64,000 nt of DNA from the NCBI RefSeq assembly GCF_001657485.1, contig NZ_LXFU01000029.1:62001-126000 (forward strand). Reading direction: 5' to 3'. Positions 1 to 9,888 of the stretch are shown here, one piece after another; positions within the stretch are counted from its first letter, which is position 1; each line of letters opens with the position of its first letter. Origin of the DNA: Rhizobium sp. WYCCWR10014 (GTDB lineage Bacteria > Pseudomonadota > Alphaproteobacteria > Rhizobiales > Rhizobiaceae). Below the pieces are notes generated by a model, which was given only the letters and a program-made list of their open reading frames with translations, had not been told where the DNA came from and searched no databases. A program made the translations under genes and the position numbers.

Positions 1-604
1 TGGCGATTAGGCAGACGATCAGCGGTTTGCTCGCGACGAAGAGGCTTTCGGGCAATGGCACGCCATAGACGATCGGAATGTTCGCCGTCTTGATGCCTCG
101 GTTGGCAAGATAGATGCTGGTCGGTGTTTTCGACGTGCGGCTGATGCCGATGATCACGACATCCGCGTCGTTGTAGTCGTCGGGCATCTGGCCGTCATCG
201 TGATCCATGGTGAAATTCAGCGCTTCGATGCGCGCGAAGTAGCCGGCATTCATCACATGCTGGGCTCCGACACGACGGCGAGATGGAGCGCCGAGATAGA
301 TCTGGAAAGCATTCATCACCGGCTCCAGCACATTCACCGAGGCGACGCCCATCTCGATGCAGCGTTCATCGATCAGGCTCGCGAGCTCGCGGTCGACAAT
401 GGTGTAGAGCACGATCCCGGGGGCGTCATCGATCGCCTGCAGAACCGGCAGCAGCTGCTTGCGATTGCGGATCAGCGGATAGACATGCTCGATCGGCTGC
501 GCCGATCTGAATTGCGCCGAGGCGGCGCGGCCGGCGGAGATCAGAGTCTCTCCCGTTGAGTCAGAAATCAGATGCAGATGAAAGAAGTTCGTTCTGTTCT
601 CCAC
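1..604 (-). CDS. Pyruvate,phosphate dikinase regulatory protein (DUF299 kinase/pyrophosphorylase), 3' end outside window
   Basis: The family is a bifunctional ADP-dependent Ser/Thr kinase and Pi-dependent pyrophosphorylase that switches pyruvate,phosphate dikinase (or PEP synthase) off and on. About 200 N-terminal residues are visible. They open with the family hallmark [14 protein letters not shown] and carry the nucleotide-binding loop [11 protein letters not shown] near residue 152. The start is a GTG at 604 ([10 protein letters not shown]); no ATG gives the conserved N-terminus. The gene runs off the left edge. It diverges from hemE across the putative replication origin, the arrangement described at the Caulobacter origin (hemE beside a DUF299-type gene). 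Which dikinase it controls cannot be seen here. Confidence 0.93.
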   Translation of the reverse strand, partial: MENRTNFFHLHLISDSTGETLISAGRAASAQFRSAQPIEHVYPLIRNRKQLLPVLQAIDDAPGIVLYTIVDRELASLIDERCIEMGVASVNVLEPVMNAFQIYLGAPSRRRVGAQHVMNAGYFARIEALNFTMDHDDGQMPDDYNDADVVIIGISRTSKTPTSIYLANRGIKTANIPIVYGVPLPESLFVASKPLIVCLIA

Positions 605-1005
605 GCTATTTTCCGCTGCCTGTTGAAAAGACTGGATGAAAGAGAGCTACGGCGGGGAGGCAGTCTCCGGCAAGGGAAAACATGCCTCTTTATCCACATT
701 TCGGATTCTGCGGATCGGTTTCGATCGGCCCTGTGGACGATGGGGAAGAGATCTACTTCTTGAAAGTTCGTCCACAGCCTATCCACAGCAATGAGAAAAA
801 TTGCCGATCCGGAAGGATTTGGAATCATTTTCGGATTCGGCTTCTCCCCGAAATTTGGACGAGATGGACAAATCCTTCCGATGTTGTTTTGCAGGTGCGC
901 GACAAATGGCATCGGCGGTGGATGGATTTTAATCCTTGATAGTCACCGACTCTAAGAAATAGAAACCTTTTAAAATATCTTTGTTATTTTATAGGGAAGA
1001 AGCGT
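605..1005. other. oriC: Putative chromosomal replication origin (oriC) between the DUF299 gene and hemE
   Basis: This 401 bp gene-free gap contains a perfect DnaA box TTATCCACA at 690-698, a one-mismatch box CTATCCACA at 779-787, and weaker two-mismatch boxes TCGTCCACA at 768-776 and, inverted, 732-740. Four GANTC sites (704, 822, 834, 948), targets of the cell-cycle methylase CcrM, lie in it. An A/T-rich run from about 957 to 994 could be the unwinding element. Position beside hemE, with rho-mnmE-mnmG-rsmG-parAB and parS sites to the right, is the known alphaproteobacterial origin context. TTGATA at 936-941 and TAGAAA at 960-965 could be a hemE promoter inside the origin (18 bp spacing, weak). 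Confidence 0.82.
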
Positions 1006-2037
1006 TTGAGCGATACGCGCCGAAAGATCATGAGGGTTTTGAGTGGCGAGAGCCTCTCCCCTCCTCCTCTCTGGCTGATGAGACAGGCAGGACGTTATCT
1101 TCCGGAATATCGGGAGACACGGGCAAAGGCAGGGAGTTTTCTCGATCTCTGCTATACGCCTGACCACGCCGTCGAAGTGACATTGCAGCCGATCCGCCGC
1201 TTTGGCTTCGATGCGGCGATTCTGTTTTCCGATATCCTGGTCATTCCAGACGCAATGAAGCGGAACGTCCGGTTCACCGAGGGCCATGGACCGGAGATGG
1301 ATCCGATCGATGAAGCCGGGATCGGCAGTTTGAACGGTGAAGAGGTTGTCGATTATCTCAGGCCGGTTCTGGAGACGGTGCGGCGGCTGCGTGAAGAGTT
1401 GCCAGCGGAGACGACGCTGCTCGGTTTCTGCGGCGCGCCATGGACGGTAGCGACCTACATGATCGCCGGGCACGGCACGCCGGATCAGGCCCCTGCCCGT
1501 CTCTTCGCCTACAGGCATCCCCGGGCTTTCGAGCATCTGCTGATGCTGCTTGCCGACGTATCGGCCGATTATCTCGTCGCACAGATCGATGCCGGCGCGG
1601 ATGCCGTGCAGATCTTCGATTCCTGGGCAGGTGTTCTCGGCGAGAAGGAGTTTGAGGCGTTCGCGATCAGGCCGGTTGCGCGGATGATCGCTTCGGTCAA
1701 GTCGCAACGGCCACATGCTCGCATCATCGCTTTTGCCAAGGGGGCCGGGTATCAGCTCAAGACCTATCGGCAGAAGACGGGCGCAGATGCAATCGGTCTC
1801 GACTGGTCGGTCCCGCTGGCCTTTGCAGCCGAACTTCAGAAAGACGGACCGGTTCAGGGCAACCTCGATCCGATGCGTGTCGTTGCCGGCGGCCGGGCGC
1901 TGGAGGAAGGCATCGACGATATTCTGCAGCAGCTCGGCAATGGTCCGCTGATCTTCAATCTCGGTCATGGCATTACGCCGCAGGCCGACCCCGAGCATGT
2001 GCGTCTGCTGGTCGATCGTGTGCGAGGCGTGGCGTGA
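1006..2037 (+). CDS. hemE: Uroporphyrinogen decarboxylase
   Basis: Decarboxylates the four acetate side chains of uroporphyrinogen III to give coproporphyrinogen III in cytoplasmic heme synthesis. The 343-residue length is normal. The N-terminal signature [12 protein letters not shown] is at residues 24-35 and the second signature [13 protein letters not shown] is near residue 140. Translation starts at a TTG (1006) preceded by a good ribosome-binding site AGGGAAG at about 993-999; no ATG gives the conserved N-terminus [14 protein letters not shown]. It is the first gene right of the putative oriC and its stop overlaps the hemJ start, so the two heme genes are translationally coupled. Confidence 0.97.
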   Translation: MSDTRRKIMRVLSGESLSPPPLWLMRQAGRYLPEYRETRAKAGSFLDLCYTPDHAVEVTLQPIRRFGFDAAILFSDILVIPDAMKRNVRFTEGHGPEMDPIDEAGIGSLNGEEVVDYLRPVLETVRRLREELPAETTLLGFCGAPWTVATYMIAGHGTPDQAPARLFAYRHPRAFEHLLMLLADVSADYLVAQIDAGADAVQIFDSWAGVLGEKEFEAFAIRPVARMIASVKSQRPHARIIAFAKGAGYQLKTYRQKTGADAIGLDWSVPLAFAAELQKDGPVQGNLDPMRVVAGGRALEEGIDDILQQLGNGPLIFNLGHGITPQADPEHVRLLVDRVRGVA

Positions 2038-2576
2038 CGATGGAAAAACAGACCGATCGAAGATCTGGCGCTTACGCCCGGCGCCGGGCTCATTTTGCGC
2101 TGGCCTTCTTCGCGCTGATGGCGGTCGCGCTATTTGCCTGGAATCCCGATAATCTCTACCTCTGGATCAAGGCGCTGCACATCATCGCGGTCATTTCCTG
2201 GATGGCCGGGCTGTTTTACATGCCGCGGCTGTTCATCTATCACACCGATGCGGAGCCCGGCTCGGTGCAATCGGAAACCTTCAAGGTGATGGAGCGCCGG
2301 CTGCTTCGAATCATCATGACGCCGGCAATGATGCTGACGTGGATTTTCGGCCTCTATCTCGCCTGGTCGGTTTACGGATTCCAGGGTGGGTGGCTGCATG
2401 CCAAGATCGGTCTCGTCTTGCTGCTGACCGGTGTTCATATGTTCTTCAGCCGCGCCGTCAGGGCCTTCGAGCGGGATGAAAACCGCCGCTCGGCGCGCTA
2501 TTGGCGGTTCATGAACGAGGCGCCGACGGTGCTGATGATCGTGATCGTCATCCTCGTCGTGTTGAAGCCGTTCTGA
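2034..2576 (+). CDS. hemJ: Protoporphyrinogen IX oxidase, HemJ type (UPF0093)
   Basis: HemJ is the integral-membrane, heme-containing enzyme that oxidises protoporphyrinogen IX in bacteria lacking HemY and HemG. The 180-residue protein has at least four hydrophobic segments (about residues 21-38, 42-66, 97-118 and 163-178). It has the family motif around [20 protein letters not shown], whose histidine is an expected heme ligand. The GTG at 2034 overlaps the hemE stop (GTGA); an ATG at 2040 is the alternative start. Pairing with hemE supports the heme role. Confidence 0.92.
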   Translation: MTMEKQTDRRSGAYARRRAHFALAFFALMAVALFAWNPDNLYLWIKALHIIAVISWMAGLFYMPRLFIYHTDAEPGSVQSETFKVMERRLLRIIMTPAMMLTWIFGLYLAWSVYGFQGGWLHAKIGLVLLLTGVHMFFSRAVRAFERDENRRSARYWRFMNEAPTVLMIVIVILVVLKPF

Positions 2577-2773
2577 GGAAAATCGTCCTCAGGTTAAATT
2601 TGCTTCATTTTAAGCAGCCCTCTTGCGGCAGCGATTGCGAGTCGCTATTTTCCGCGCATCTCATCTACGTGGCATGTGTGTAGAGTTCAGTCGTCTGCGA
2701 GCCCTTTCGCGGTACCGAATACGACCCAACATCGCCTTTCCCCTTTGAAATTGAAAAGAGTATTGGTCACTTC
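2577..2773. other. Intergenic region upstream of rho
   Basis: The gap is 197 bp. It is A/T-richer than its neighbours and probably carries the rho promoter and leader. I could not identify a convincing promoter, terminator hairpin or riboswitch in it. Confidence 0.4.
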
Positions 2774-4039
2774 ATGGCTGAAATGAAGCTTCAGGAACTT
2801 AAGAGTAAATCCCCGACGGATCTGCTGGCATTTGCCGAATCGCTCGAGGTCGAGAATGCAAGCACGATGCGCAAGCAGGAGCTGATGTTTGCGATCCTCA
2901 AGATGCTTGCCAGCCAGGATGTCGAAATCATCGGCGAAGGCGTCGTCGAAGTGCTGCAGGACGGTTTCGGCTTCCTGCGTTCGGCCAATGCAAACTACCT
3001 GCCGGGCCCGGACGATATTTACATCTCCCCATCGCAGATCCGCCGTTTCTCGCTGAAAACCGGCGATACGGTCGAAGGCCCCATCCGTGGGCCGAAGGAA
3101 GGCGAGCGCTATTTCGCGCTGCTCAAGGTCAACACCATCAACTTCGACGATCCGGAAAAGATCCGGCACAAGGTTCATTTCGACAATCTGACGCCGCTCT
3201 ATCCGAACGAGCGCTTCAAGATGGAACTGGATATTCCCACCACCAAGGATCTGTCGCCGCGTGTGATCGATCTGGTGGCACCGCTCGGCAAGGGCCAGCG
3301 TGGATTGATCGTCGCACCGCCGCGTACCGGTAAAACCGTGTTGCTGCAGAACATCGCGCATTCGATCACCGCCAACCATCCGGAGTGCTATCTGATCGTC
3401 CTGCTGATCGATGAACGTCCCGAAGAAGTGACGGACATGCAGCGCTCGGTTCGCGGCGAGGTTATCTCCTCGACCTTCGACGAACCGGCCGTGCGTCACG
3501 TGCAGGTCGCCGAGATGGTCATCGAGAAGGCCAAGCGCCTTGTCGAACACGGCCGCGACGTTGTCATCCTGCTCGATTCGATCACGCGCCTGGGCCGTGC
3601 CTATAACACGGTCGTTCCCTCGTCAGGCAAGGTCTTGACGGGCGGTGTGGACGCCAACGCTCTGCAGCGGCCGAAGCGGTTCTTCGGCGCGGCGCGTAAC
3701 ATTGAGGAAGGCGGCTCTCTGACGATCATCGCGACGGCGTTGATCGATACCGGCAGCCGCATGGACGAAGTCATCTTCGAAGAATTCAAGGGTACCGGCA
3801 ACTCGGAAATCGTCCTCGACCGTAAGGTCGCTGACAAGCGTATCTTCCCGGCGATGGATATCCTGAAGTCGGGCACGCGCAAGGAAGATCTTCTCGTTCC
3901 ACGCCAGGATCTGCAGAAGATCTTCGTGCTCCGCCGTATCCTTGCTCCGATGGGCACGACCGATGCGATCGAATTCCTTATCGACAAACTGAAGCAAACG
4001 AAGAACAATTCCGACTTCTTCGATTCAATGAACACGTAA
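2774..4039 (+). CDS. rho: Transcription termination factor Rho
   Basis: Hexameric RNA-dependent ATPase that ends transcription at rut-containing RNAs. The 421 residues follow the standard layout: N-terminal helical domain ([21 protein letters not shown]), cold-shock-like RNA-binding domain (about 50-120, including [20 protein letters not shown]), then a RecA-type motor with Walker [13 protein letters not shown] at 177-188 and Walker [11 protein letters not shown] near 262. The primary RNA-binding and Q-loop regions look intact. It lies between hemJ and mnmE in the conserved alphaproteobacterial origin-side order. Confidence 0.98.
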   Translation: MAEMKLQELKSKSPTDLLAFAESLEVENASTMRKQELMFAILKMLASQDVEIIGEGVVEVLQDGFGFLRSANANYLPGPDDIYISPSQIRRFSLKTGDTVEGPIRGPKEGERYFALLKVNTINFDDPEKIRHKVHFDNLTPLYPNERFKMELDIPTTKDLSPRVIDLVAPLGKGQRGLIVAPPRTGKTVLLQNIAHSITANHPECYLIVLLIDERPEEVTDMQRSVRGEVISSTFDEPAVRHVQVAEMVIEKAKRLVEHGRDVVILLDSITRLGRAYNTVVPSSGKVLTGGVDANALQRPKRFFGAARNIEEGGSLTIIATALIDTGSRMDEVIFEEFKGTGNSEIVLDRKVADKRIFPAMDILKSGTRKEDLLVPRQDLQKIFVLRRILAPMGTTDAIEFLIDKLKQTKNNSDFFDSMNT

Positions 4040-4144
4040 TCCTTAGCCGGATTCGTTCTATTGAGAGCTGGGGACATCGTCATGATGTCGCCAGCTTTTC
4101 TATTTGAAGGAATCGATTCGACCCCAACCGATCAACCAGGCGAT

Positions 4145-5464
4145 ATGGCCATGTTGAATGATACCATATATGCGCTATCGAGCGGTGCCCTGCCCTCGGG
4201 TGTTTCAGTCGTTCGAATCAGCGGCCCGTTGACCAGAGACATATTGGTGAAGCTCATCGGATCAGTTCCGGCAGCCCGGCATGCATCTCACCGAACGATT
4301 CGGACTCGTAACAATCAGCCGATCGATAGCGGCCTTGTGTTGTTTTTTCCTGCTCCGAATTCGTTTACCGGCGAGGATGTTGCTGAGTTGCAGATCCACG
4401 GCAGCAGAGCCGTGCTGGCTGCGCTGTTTCACGCGCTTGGCGATTTTCCGGGTGTTCGGATGGCAGTCGAGGGTGAGTTCTCCCGTCGGGCTTTCGAGAA
4501 CGGCAAACTTGATCTCGTCGAGGTGGAAGGGCTGGCCGATCTCATTGGCGCCGAGACCGAAATGCAGAGACGCCTTGCGGTCGAACATAGCGCAGGCGGA
4601 CTTTCAGCAATTTACGATTCGTGGGCGGAACGATTAACGCGCGCCCGAGCGCTGATCGAGGCGGAGCTTGATTTCCCCGACGAGGATGACGTTCCAGGAT
4701 CGGTATCGGATGCGGTCTGGGCCGATATGGCGAAGCTCCGCGGCGATATCGAGGATCACCTGGCGGCAGCTTCGGCCGGCGAGATTATCCGAGACGGCTT
4801 CAAGGTGGTCATCGCCGGTTCTCCGAATGCGGGAAAATCGAGCCTGTTGAATGCTCTGGCGCGCCGAGACGTCGCCATCGTGACGGAGATTGCCGGGACC
4901 ACCCGTGATGTCCTGCAGGTTGATCTCGACATCGATGGTTACCTCATCAAGCTCTACGACACTGCGGGTCTTCGCGAGGCGGATGACAAAGTCGAAATGG
5001 AAGGTGTGCGGCGGGCACGCGTTGCACTACGTGATGCCGATCTTGTCCTGTTGCTGGTCGACATGACGAAACCTCTGCTTCCCGACGACTTGGAGCAGTC
5101 CTCCCCGCATGTTACTGTCGGGACAAAGAAGGATCTGACCGAAGTAGCATCAGGTCGTTATGATCTGCAGATTTCGACCGCGACGGGTGACGGTCTGCCG
5201 GAATTACGGCGGTTGATCGGCGACACAGTCGAGAGACGTTTTGCCGGTCTGTCTATGGCAATTCCCAGCCGGCAGCGGCATAAGGATTCGCTAGCGAAAT
5301 GTTTAGCGGCGCTTGATGCCGCAATATTGCAGTCGGATGTGAGTCTCGAACTGCGGACCGAGCAGCTGCGAATTGCCGCTGAGTATTTGGGCAGAATTAC
5401 CGGAAGAGTGGATGTCGACCAGCTGCTCGGGGTGATCTTCTCGGAGTTTTGTATTGGCAAATGA
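4145..5464 (+). CDS. mnmE: tRNA uridine-5-carboxymethylaminomethyl modification GTPase MnmE
   Basis: MnmE works with MnmG to install the (carboxymethyl)aminomethyl group on U34 of certain tRNAs. The protein opens with the family start [10 protein letters not shown], has a helical/formyl-THF-binding N-terminal part, a G domain with G1 loop GSPNAGKSS near residue 225 and DTAGLR (G3), and ends with the catalytic C-terminal CIGK. I chose ATG 4145 ([11 protein letters not shown]); ATG 4151 is equally possible. The upstream TTG at 4061 adds an unconserved extension. The stop codon lies inside a parS-like site, and mnmG follows 72 bp later. Confidence 0.96.
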   Translation: MAMLNDTIYALSSGALPSGVSVVRISGPLTRDILVKLIGSVPAARHASHRTIRTRNNQPIDSGLVLFFPAPNSFTGEDVAELQIHGSRAVLAALFHALGDFPGVRMAVEGEFSRRAFENGKLDLVEVEGLADLIGAETEMQRRLAVEHSAGGLSAIYDSWAERLTRARALIEAELDFPDEDDVPGSVSDAVWADMAKLRGDIEDHLAAASAGEIIRDGFKVVIAGSPNAGKSSLLNALARRDVAIVTEIAGTTRDVLQVDLDIDGYLIKLYDTAGLREADDKVEMEGVRRARVALRDADLVLLLVDMTKPLLPDDLEQSSPHVTVGTKKDLTEVASGRYDLQISTATGDGLPELRRLIGDTVERRFAGLSMAIPSRQRHKDSLAKCLAALDAAILQSDVSLELRTEQLRIAAEYLGRITGRVDVDQLLGVIFSEFCIGK

Positions 5465-5477
5465 TTCACGTGAAACC
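5462..5477. promoter_or_regulatory. parS: parS site 1 (14/16), overlaps the mnmE stop
   Basis: TGATTCACGTGAAACC matches the ParB target TGTTTCACGTGAAACA at 14 of 16 positions with the CACGTG core intact. It overlaps the mnmE stop codon and lies 37 bp from a second copy. It is a likely loading site for the ParB encoded about 3.4 kb downstream. Confidence 0.85.
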
Positions 5478-5498
5478 TTTTGGAACCAAAGCCTGCAC

Positions 5499-5514
5499 GG
5501 TTTCACGTGAAACG
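5499..5514. promoter_or_regulatory. parS: parS site 2 (14/16), upstream of mnmG
   Basis: GGTTTCACGTGAAACG has the perfect inner 14-bp palindrome; only the two outermost bases differ from TGTTTCACGTGAAACA. It lies 22 bp before the mnmG start, so bound ParB could also touch mnmG expression (inference). Confidence 0.9.
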
Positions 5515-5536
5515 CCTGCCGGAGAGGGAGTGTTGA

Positions 5537-7414
5537 ATGACGGATAATGTCTTCGATGTGATTGTGATCGGTGGCGGCCATGCCGGGTCGGAGGCTGCCA
5601 GCGCAGCTGCGCGCCTCGGGGCAAAAACCGCTCTTATTACACATAGGCGGGACACGATCGGGGTCATGTCCTGTAATCCGGCGATTGGCGGGCTAGGCAA
5701 GGGCCATCTTGTGCGGGAGATCGATGCGATGGATGGCCTGATGGGTCGCGTCGCCGATGTTGCAGGCATTCAATTCAGGATGCTCAACAAGAAGAAAGGG
5801 GCGGCTGTCCGAGGACCGCGGACGCAGGCCGATCGAAAGCTTTATCGCCTGGCAATGCTGGCGGCGATCGAGGCAACGCCGGATCTGGATATCATCCAAG
5901 GCGACGCGTTTGACCTGGACGTTGTCGATGGTTGCGTTGCTGGCGTGATTATGAAGGACGGTCGGACCCTAAAAGCGCCGGCAGTGGTTTTGACCACTGG
6001 AACCTTTCTGCGCGGTCTTATTCATATCGGGTCGGAAAAGACACCCGCCGGGCGTGTCGGTGAAGCGCCGTCGATCGGATTGTCTGCGACCCTCGCCCGC
6101 CTGGGACTGCGGCTAGGACGTTTGAAGACCGGCACACCCGCCCGGCTCGACGGAAAGACAATCGACTGGCAATCCATCGGTCGACAGGGGGCTGACGAGG
6201 AGCTTGTCCCCTTCTCGTTTATGACAGACACGATTACCACGCCACAAATCGAATGCGGGGTCACCAGGACGACCGAAGCGACCCACCGCATTATTGTCGA
6301 CAACATCATGCGCTCGGCAATGTATTCCGGGCAGATCGAAGGCGTCGGGCCTCGTTATTGCCCGTCTATCGAAGACAAGCTGGTGAAATTCGGCGAGCGG
6401 GATGGGCATCAGGTCTTTCTCGAACCCGAGGGGCTTGACGATGACACGGTTTATCCAAACGGAATTTCTACCTCGTTGCCGGCGGAGGTACAGGCGGAGT
6501 TCATCAAAACGATCCCCGGCCTCGAAGCGGCAAGAATACTGCAGCCGGGCTATGCAATCGAATATGATCATGTCGACCCGAGAGAGCTGACTCCATCGCT
6601 GGAGGTTAAACGGCTGAAAGGTCTGTTTCTCGCAGGCCAGATCAATGGCACCACCGGCTATGAAGAGGCGGCCGCGCAAGGGTTGGCCGCTGGGCTGAAT
6701 GCTGCATTGCAAAGTAGCGATTCGGATCCGTTCCATTTCAGTCGGACGAATTCTTACATTGGTGTGATGATCGACGATCTTACGTCACGCGGCGTTACGG
6801 AGCCGTATCGAATGTTTACATCGCGTGCGGAATATCGGCTGACTTTGAGGGCTGACAACGCCGATATGCGCTTGACGCCGCTGGCTATGCGGCTCGGGTG
6901 CGTCAGTGACGCGCGAGTGCAGCGATTCACAGCCTATCAGGCAGAGATCGAAACCAGTCGGGCGCTCCTGCAGTCGCTTGCGGTTACACCGAATGAGGCG
7001 CGCCGCGCTGGCTTGAATATTAATCTCGATGGTCAGCGCCGAACCGCGTATGATTTACTGTCCTATCCGGATTATGATTTCGCCGCGCTTAGCCATGTTT
7101 GGCCGGAGACGCTCGGCATGATTGGACCAAAAGTCTCGGAAGCGCTGGAAATTGAGGCAGGGTATTCGGTTTATCTCGATCGTCAAGCCTCAGCGATTGC
7201 CGATCAGCAACGCGACGAGGAGCGGCAGATACCGCTTGGTTTCAATTATGACGCACTGGCTGGTCTCTCGAACGAGCTAAAGGTCAAGCTCGGCGCAGCT
7301 CGCCCTTTCAATATTGCCCAGGCCGCAATCGTTGAAGGAATGACCCCCGCGGCAATCGCATTGCTGCTTGTGCACTTGCGTCGCCTGCCCACTGCCAACC
7401 GCCATAGCGCCTGA
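5537..7414 (+). CDS. mnmG: tRNA uridine-5-carboxymethylaminomethyl modification enzyme MnmG (GidA)
   Basis: FAD-dependent partner of MnmE in wobble-uridine modification. The 625 residues begin with the FAD-binding dinucleotide fold VIGGGHAG (10-17), followed by the GidA signatures [20 protein letters not shown] and [16 protein letters not shown], and end with the helical C-terminal domain. Length is normal. The ATG at 5537 has GAGAGGGAG just upstream as ribosome-binding site. It lies between two parS-like sites and rsmG, in the conserved mnmE-mnmG-rsmG-parA-parB order. Confidence 0.98.
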   Translation: MTDNVFDVIVIGGGHAGSEAASAAARLGAKTALITHRRDTIGVMSCNPAIGGLGKGHLVREIDAMDGLMGRVADVAGIQFRMLNKKKGAAVRGPRTQADRKLYRLAMLAAIEATPDLDIIQGDAFDLDVVDGCVAGVIMKDGRTLKAPAVVLTTGTFLRGLIHIGSEKTPAGRVGEAPSIGLSATLARLGLRLGRLKTGTPARLDGKTIDWQSIGRQGADEELVPFSFMTDTITTPQIECGVTRTTEATHRIIVDNIMRSAMYSGQIEGVGPRYCPSIEDKLVKFGERDGHQVFLEPEGLDDDTVYPNGISTSLPAEVQAEFIKTIPGLEAARILQPGYAIEYDHVDPRELTPSLEVKRLKGLFLAGQINGTTGYEEAAAQGLAAGLNAALQSSDSDPFHFSRTNSYIGVMIDDLTSRGVTEPYRMFTSRAEYRLTLRADNADMRLTPLAMRLGCVSDARVQRFTAYQAEIETSRALLQSLAVTPNEARRAGLNINLDGQRRTAYDLLSYPDYDFAALSHVWPETLGMIGPKVSEALEIEAGYSVYLDRQASAIADQQRDEERQIPLGFNYDALAGLSNELKVKLGAARPFNIAQAAIVEGMTPAAIALLLVHLRRLPTANRHSA

Positions 7415-7439
7415 TTACAAGATTTGAGAGTCTTTTAGA

Positions 7440-8057
7440 ATGGAATTAAACGGGTTGCGTGTTTCACGTGAAACACAGGAACGCTTGCAACACTTTGCAG
7501 CGCTGTTTCAGAAGTGGGCAAAAGCAATTAATCTGGTGGCGCCGTCGACCCTCGATGATCTATGGCACCGACATATCGCTGACAGCAGCCAGGTCTTTCA
7601 GATTCATCCGCAACCGATTACCTGGATTGATCTTGGCAGTGGGGGCGGCTTTCCTGGCGTTATTACGGCGATATTTCTGGCCGAGTTGCAGGATGGATGG
7701 GTCCATCTGGTCGAAAGCAACCACAAAAAGGCAGCGTTTCTGCGGACAGCGGTGCGGGAGACAAATGCGCGCGGCAGCGTCCATAGCATTCGAATCGAAG
7801 ATGCTTATACGGAGGTTGGCGAATGTGGTGCGATTTCAGCGCGTGCCCTTACGGATCTTGATGGGCTCATCGGATATTCATCTCCTTGGATGCTTGGCAA
7901 GCAAAATTGTCGTGGCTTTTTTCATAAAGGCCGGGATTACCTAAGGGAAATTGACAAAGCACGTGGTCGGTGGGAATTCGATCTGTTAGAACATAAGAGC
8001 GCCGTCGAGCAGGAATCTGTTATTCTGGAAATATCAAATCTCCGGCGCTTGGCTTAA
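7440..8057 (+). CDS. rsmG: 16S rRNA (guanine-N7)-methyltransferase RsmG (GidB)
   Basis: Methylates N7 of a conserved guanine in the 530 loop of 16S rRNA using S-adenosylmethionine. The 205-residue protein has the SAM-binding motif [10 protein letters not shown] at residues 64-73 and the family start with a substrate-side helix. A perfect parS site lies inside its first codons (encoding VSRET), so the protein and the palindrome share the same bases. It is followed 19 bp later by parA. Confidence 0.96.
   Translation: MELNGLRVSRETQERLQHFAALFQKWAKAINLVAPSTLDDLWHRHIADSSQVFQIHPQPITWIDLGSGGGFPGVITAIFLAELQDGWVHLVESNHKKAAFLRTAVRETNARGSVHSIRIEDAYTEVGECGAISARALTDLDGLIGYSSPWMLGKQNCRGFFHKGRDYLREIDKARGRWEFDLLEHKSAVEQESVILEISNLRRLA
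7460..7475. promoter_or_regulatory. parS: parS site 3, perfect 16/16, inside rsmG
   Basis: TGTTTCACGTGAAACA is identical to the canonical bacterial parS palindrome. It lies within the 5' part of rsmG, 0.6 kb from parA. Of the copies in this window it is the best candidate for the main ParB nucleation site. Confidence 0.96.
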
Positions 8058-8076
8058 CAGATCGGATATTGCGGCA

Positions 8077-8871
8077 ATGGCTGGCGAACGACATCGGATT
8101 ATCACCATCGCAAATCAGAAGGGTGGCGTTGGCAAGACGACCACAGCAATCAATCTGGCAACGGCGCTTGCTGCTATCGGCGAGCGCGTCCTGATCGTCG
8201 ATCTCGACCCGCAGGGCAATGCCAGCACAGGCCTCGGCATCGATCGTCGTGATCGCAAGCTGTCCTCTTACGATCTGATGGTCGGTGATCGTGGGATCCC
8301 CGAAGTGACGCTCGAAACAGCGGTTCCTAATCTGTTTATCGTCCCTTCGACGATGGATCTTCTTGGCATCGAGATGGAAATCTCGCAGCAGAGCGATCGG
8401 GTGTTCAAGTTGCGGAAAGCGCTGTCTTCGCCCGAAGCCATGGCGTTTTCTTATATTCTTCTGGATTGCCCGCCGTCGTTCAATCTGCTGACGATGAATG
8501 CCATGGCGGCAGCGCATTCGGTCTTGGTGCCGCTGCAATGTGAATTCTTTGCGCTGGAGGGCTTGAGCCAGCTGCTTGAGACCGTCAGCCAGGTTCGGCG
8601 GACAGTTAACCCGCGTCTGGATATTCAGGGTATCGTCTTGACGATGTTCGATGCACGCAACAATCTTGCCCAGCAGGTTGTCAATGACGTGCGCACGCAT
8701 CTCGGAGACAAGGTTTACCACACGTTAATTCCGCGCAACGTCCGGGTTTCCGAGGCTCCGTCCTACGGTAAGCCGGCTATTCTCTATGACTTGAAGTGCG
8801 CGGGCAGTCAGGCCTATCTGCAGCTGGCCTCCGAGGTCATCCAGCGCGAACGCCAAAGACTGGCCGCGTGA
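8077..8871 (+). CDS. parA: Chromosome partitioning ATPase ParA (Soj family)
   Basis: Walker-type ATPase that forms a nucleoid-bound gradient pulling ParB-parS complexes, and so the new origin, to the far cell pole. The 264 residues start with the deviant Walker A KGGVGKTTT at 15-23, followed by the Walker A' region VDLDPQGNAS and Walker B ILLDCPPS. It is a chromosomal short-type ParA with no N-terminal DNA-binding extension, unlike the RepA of rhizobial repABC plasmids. It forms an operon with parB 31 bp downstream, and parS sites lie close by. Confidence 0.97.
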   Translation: MAGERHRIITIANQKGGVGKTTTAINLATALAAIGERVLIVDLDPQGNASTGLGIDRRDRKLSSYDLMVGDRGIPEVTLETAVPNLFIVPSTMDLLGIEMEISQQSDRVFKLRKALSSPEAMAFSYILLDCPPSFNLLTMNAMAAAHSVLVPLQCEFFALEGLSQLLETVSQVRRTVNPRLDIQGIVLTMFDARNNLAQQVVNDVRTHLGDKVYHTLIPRNVRVSEAPSYGKPAILYDLKCAGSQAYLQLASEVIQRERQRLAA

Positions 8872-8902
8872 TATCATTTTAGGGTGTAGGTGAGTGTAGA
8901 TC

Positions 8903-9784
8903 ATGAATGACGATGTATCAAAAAGGCGATTGGGCCGCGGCCTCGCGGCGCTAATTGGTGAAATGGATCAGCCTGTCCCGGTGGAAGCCGAGCGGACTAT
9001 CAGCGCCGACAGAATGATCCCGATCGAGTTCGTCAGCCGTAATCCCCGCAATCCCCGTCGGTCCTTCGATGAGTCCGAGCTGCACGATCTCGCAAGCTCC
9101 ATTCGTCAACACGGGATCGTTCAGCCGATTGTTGTGCGGACGATGTCGCGGGATCGATATGAGATCATCGCCGGCGAACGACGCTGGCGCGCAGCTCAGC
9201 TTGCCGGGCTGATCGAAATTGCCGTCATTATCCGTGATGTGGATGATAAGACGGCGCTAGAAATTGCTATTGTCGAAAACGTGCAGCGCGCGGATCTAAA
9301 TGCCCTCGAAGAGGCCTTGGGCTACGAGCAGCTTATCGCGGAATACGGTTACACCCAGAACGACCTCGGCGAAATCATCGGTAAAAGCCGCAGCCATGTT
9401 GCCAACTCGTTGCGCCTGTTGAAATTGCCTGATCCGGTTCGCGATCTGCTTGCCGCCGGCAGCCTATCGGCTGGGCACGCGCGTGCGCTGGTTTCGACAT
9501 CTGACCCGGCAAGTCTTGCCCGTACGATCGTTGCCAAGGGCATGTCGGTGCGTGACGCGGAAAAGCTGGCACAGAACAATATAAAGGCTCAGTCGGAACC
9601 ACAGCAGGCGGCCTTACGACGGGATCAGAAGGATTCCGACACGCTGGCGCTGGAGAGGACACTTTCCGATGCACTCGGTCTTGAGGTTGCGATCAATCAC
9701 AAGGCGAGCGGTGGCCAGATCAAAATTTCCTATAAGTCACTGGAGCAGCTGGAGGAAATCTGCCGTTTGCTCGAGAGGCGCTAA
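8903..9784 (+). CDS. parB: Chromosome partitioning protein ParB (Spo0J family)
   Basis: CTP-dependent DNA clamp that loads at parS and slides along the origin region. In the 293 residues: N-terminal ParA-interacting segment KRRLGRGLAALIGE (7-20), CTP-binding motif GERRWRAAQ starting at 91, helix-turn-helix GYTQNDLGEIIGKSRSHVAN (about 139-158) for parS recognition, and a short C-terminal dimerisation domain. It is the last gene of the rho-to-parB block and converges on holA. Confidence 0.97.
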   Translation: MNDDVSKRRLGRGLAALIGEMDQPVPVEAERTISADRMIPIEFVSRNPRNPRRSFDESELHDLASSIRQHGIVQPIVVRTMSRDRYEIIAGERRWRAAQLAGLIEIAVIIRDVDDKTALEIAIVENVQRADLNALEEALGYEQLIAEYGYTQNDLGEIIGKSRSHVANSLRLLKLPDPVRDLLAAGSLSAGHARALVSTSDPASLARTIVAKGMSVRDAEKLAQNNIKAQSEPQQAALRRDQKDSDTLALERTLSDALGLEVAINHKASGGQIKISYKSLEQLEEICRLLERR

Positions 9785-9790
9785 AAGGCT

Positions 9791-9821
9791 GTGCGTCCTT
9801 TCGGATGCGCAAAGGACGCAC
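9791..9821. terminator. Hairpin between convergent parB and holA
   Basis: A perfect 11-bp inverted repeat (GTGCGTCCTTT / AAAGGACGCAC) with a 9-nt loop lies 7 bp after the parB stop. No long U-run follows on the plus strand; on the minus strand it is followed by a short CCTTTT. It probably separates the two converging transcripts. Confidence 0.6.
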
Positions 9822-9888
9822 TCACCACTCTTTCAATCCTCGCATCGTGCAGGCCGAAAATCGATTCCGATTCTCTGCCTGATGCTAC

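Noticed and set aside
568..912. A 114-codon minus-strand frame across the putative oriC
   Set aside because: It runs through the DnaA boxes, overlaps the DUF299 start and has no ribosome-binding site or recognisable sequence.
970..1998. A 342-codon minus-strand frame opposite hemE
   Set aside because: Shadow of hemE; no family motif and no sensible start context.
3485..3495. CACGTG core within rho as another parS
   Set aside because: Only the hexamer matches; the flanking TTT/AAA arms needed by ParB are missing. The same holds for CACGTG at about 15212, 19672, 22110 and 55497.
4061..4144. N-terminal extension of mnmE from a TTG at 4061
   Set aside because: The extra 28 residues are outside the conserved MnmE start (NDTIYAL...); the ATGs at 4145/4151 fit the family.
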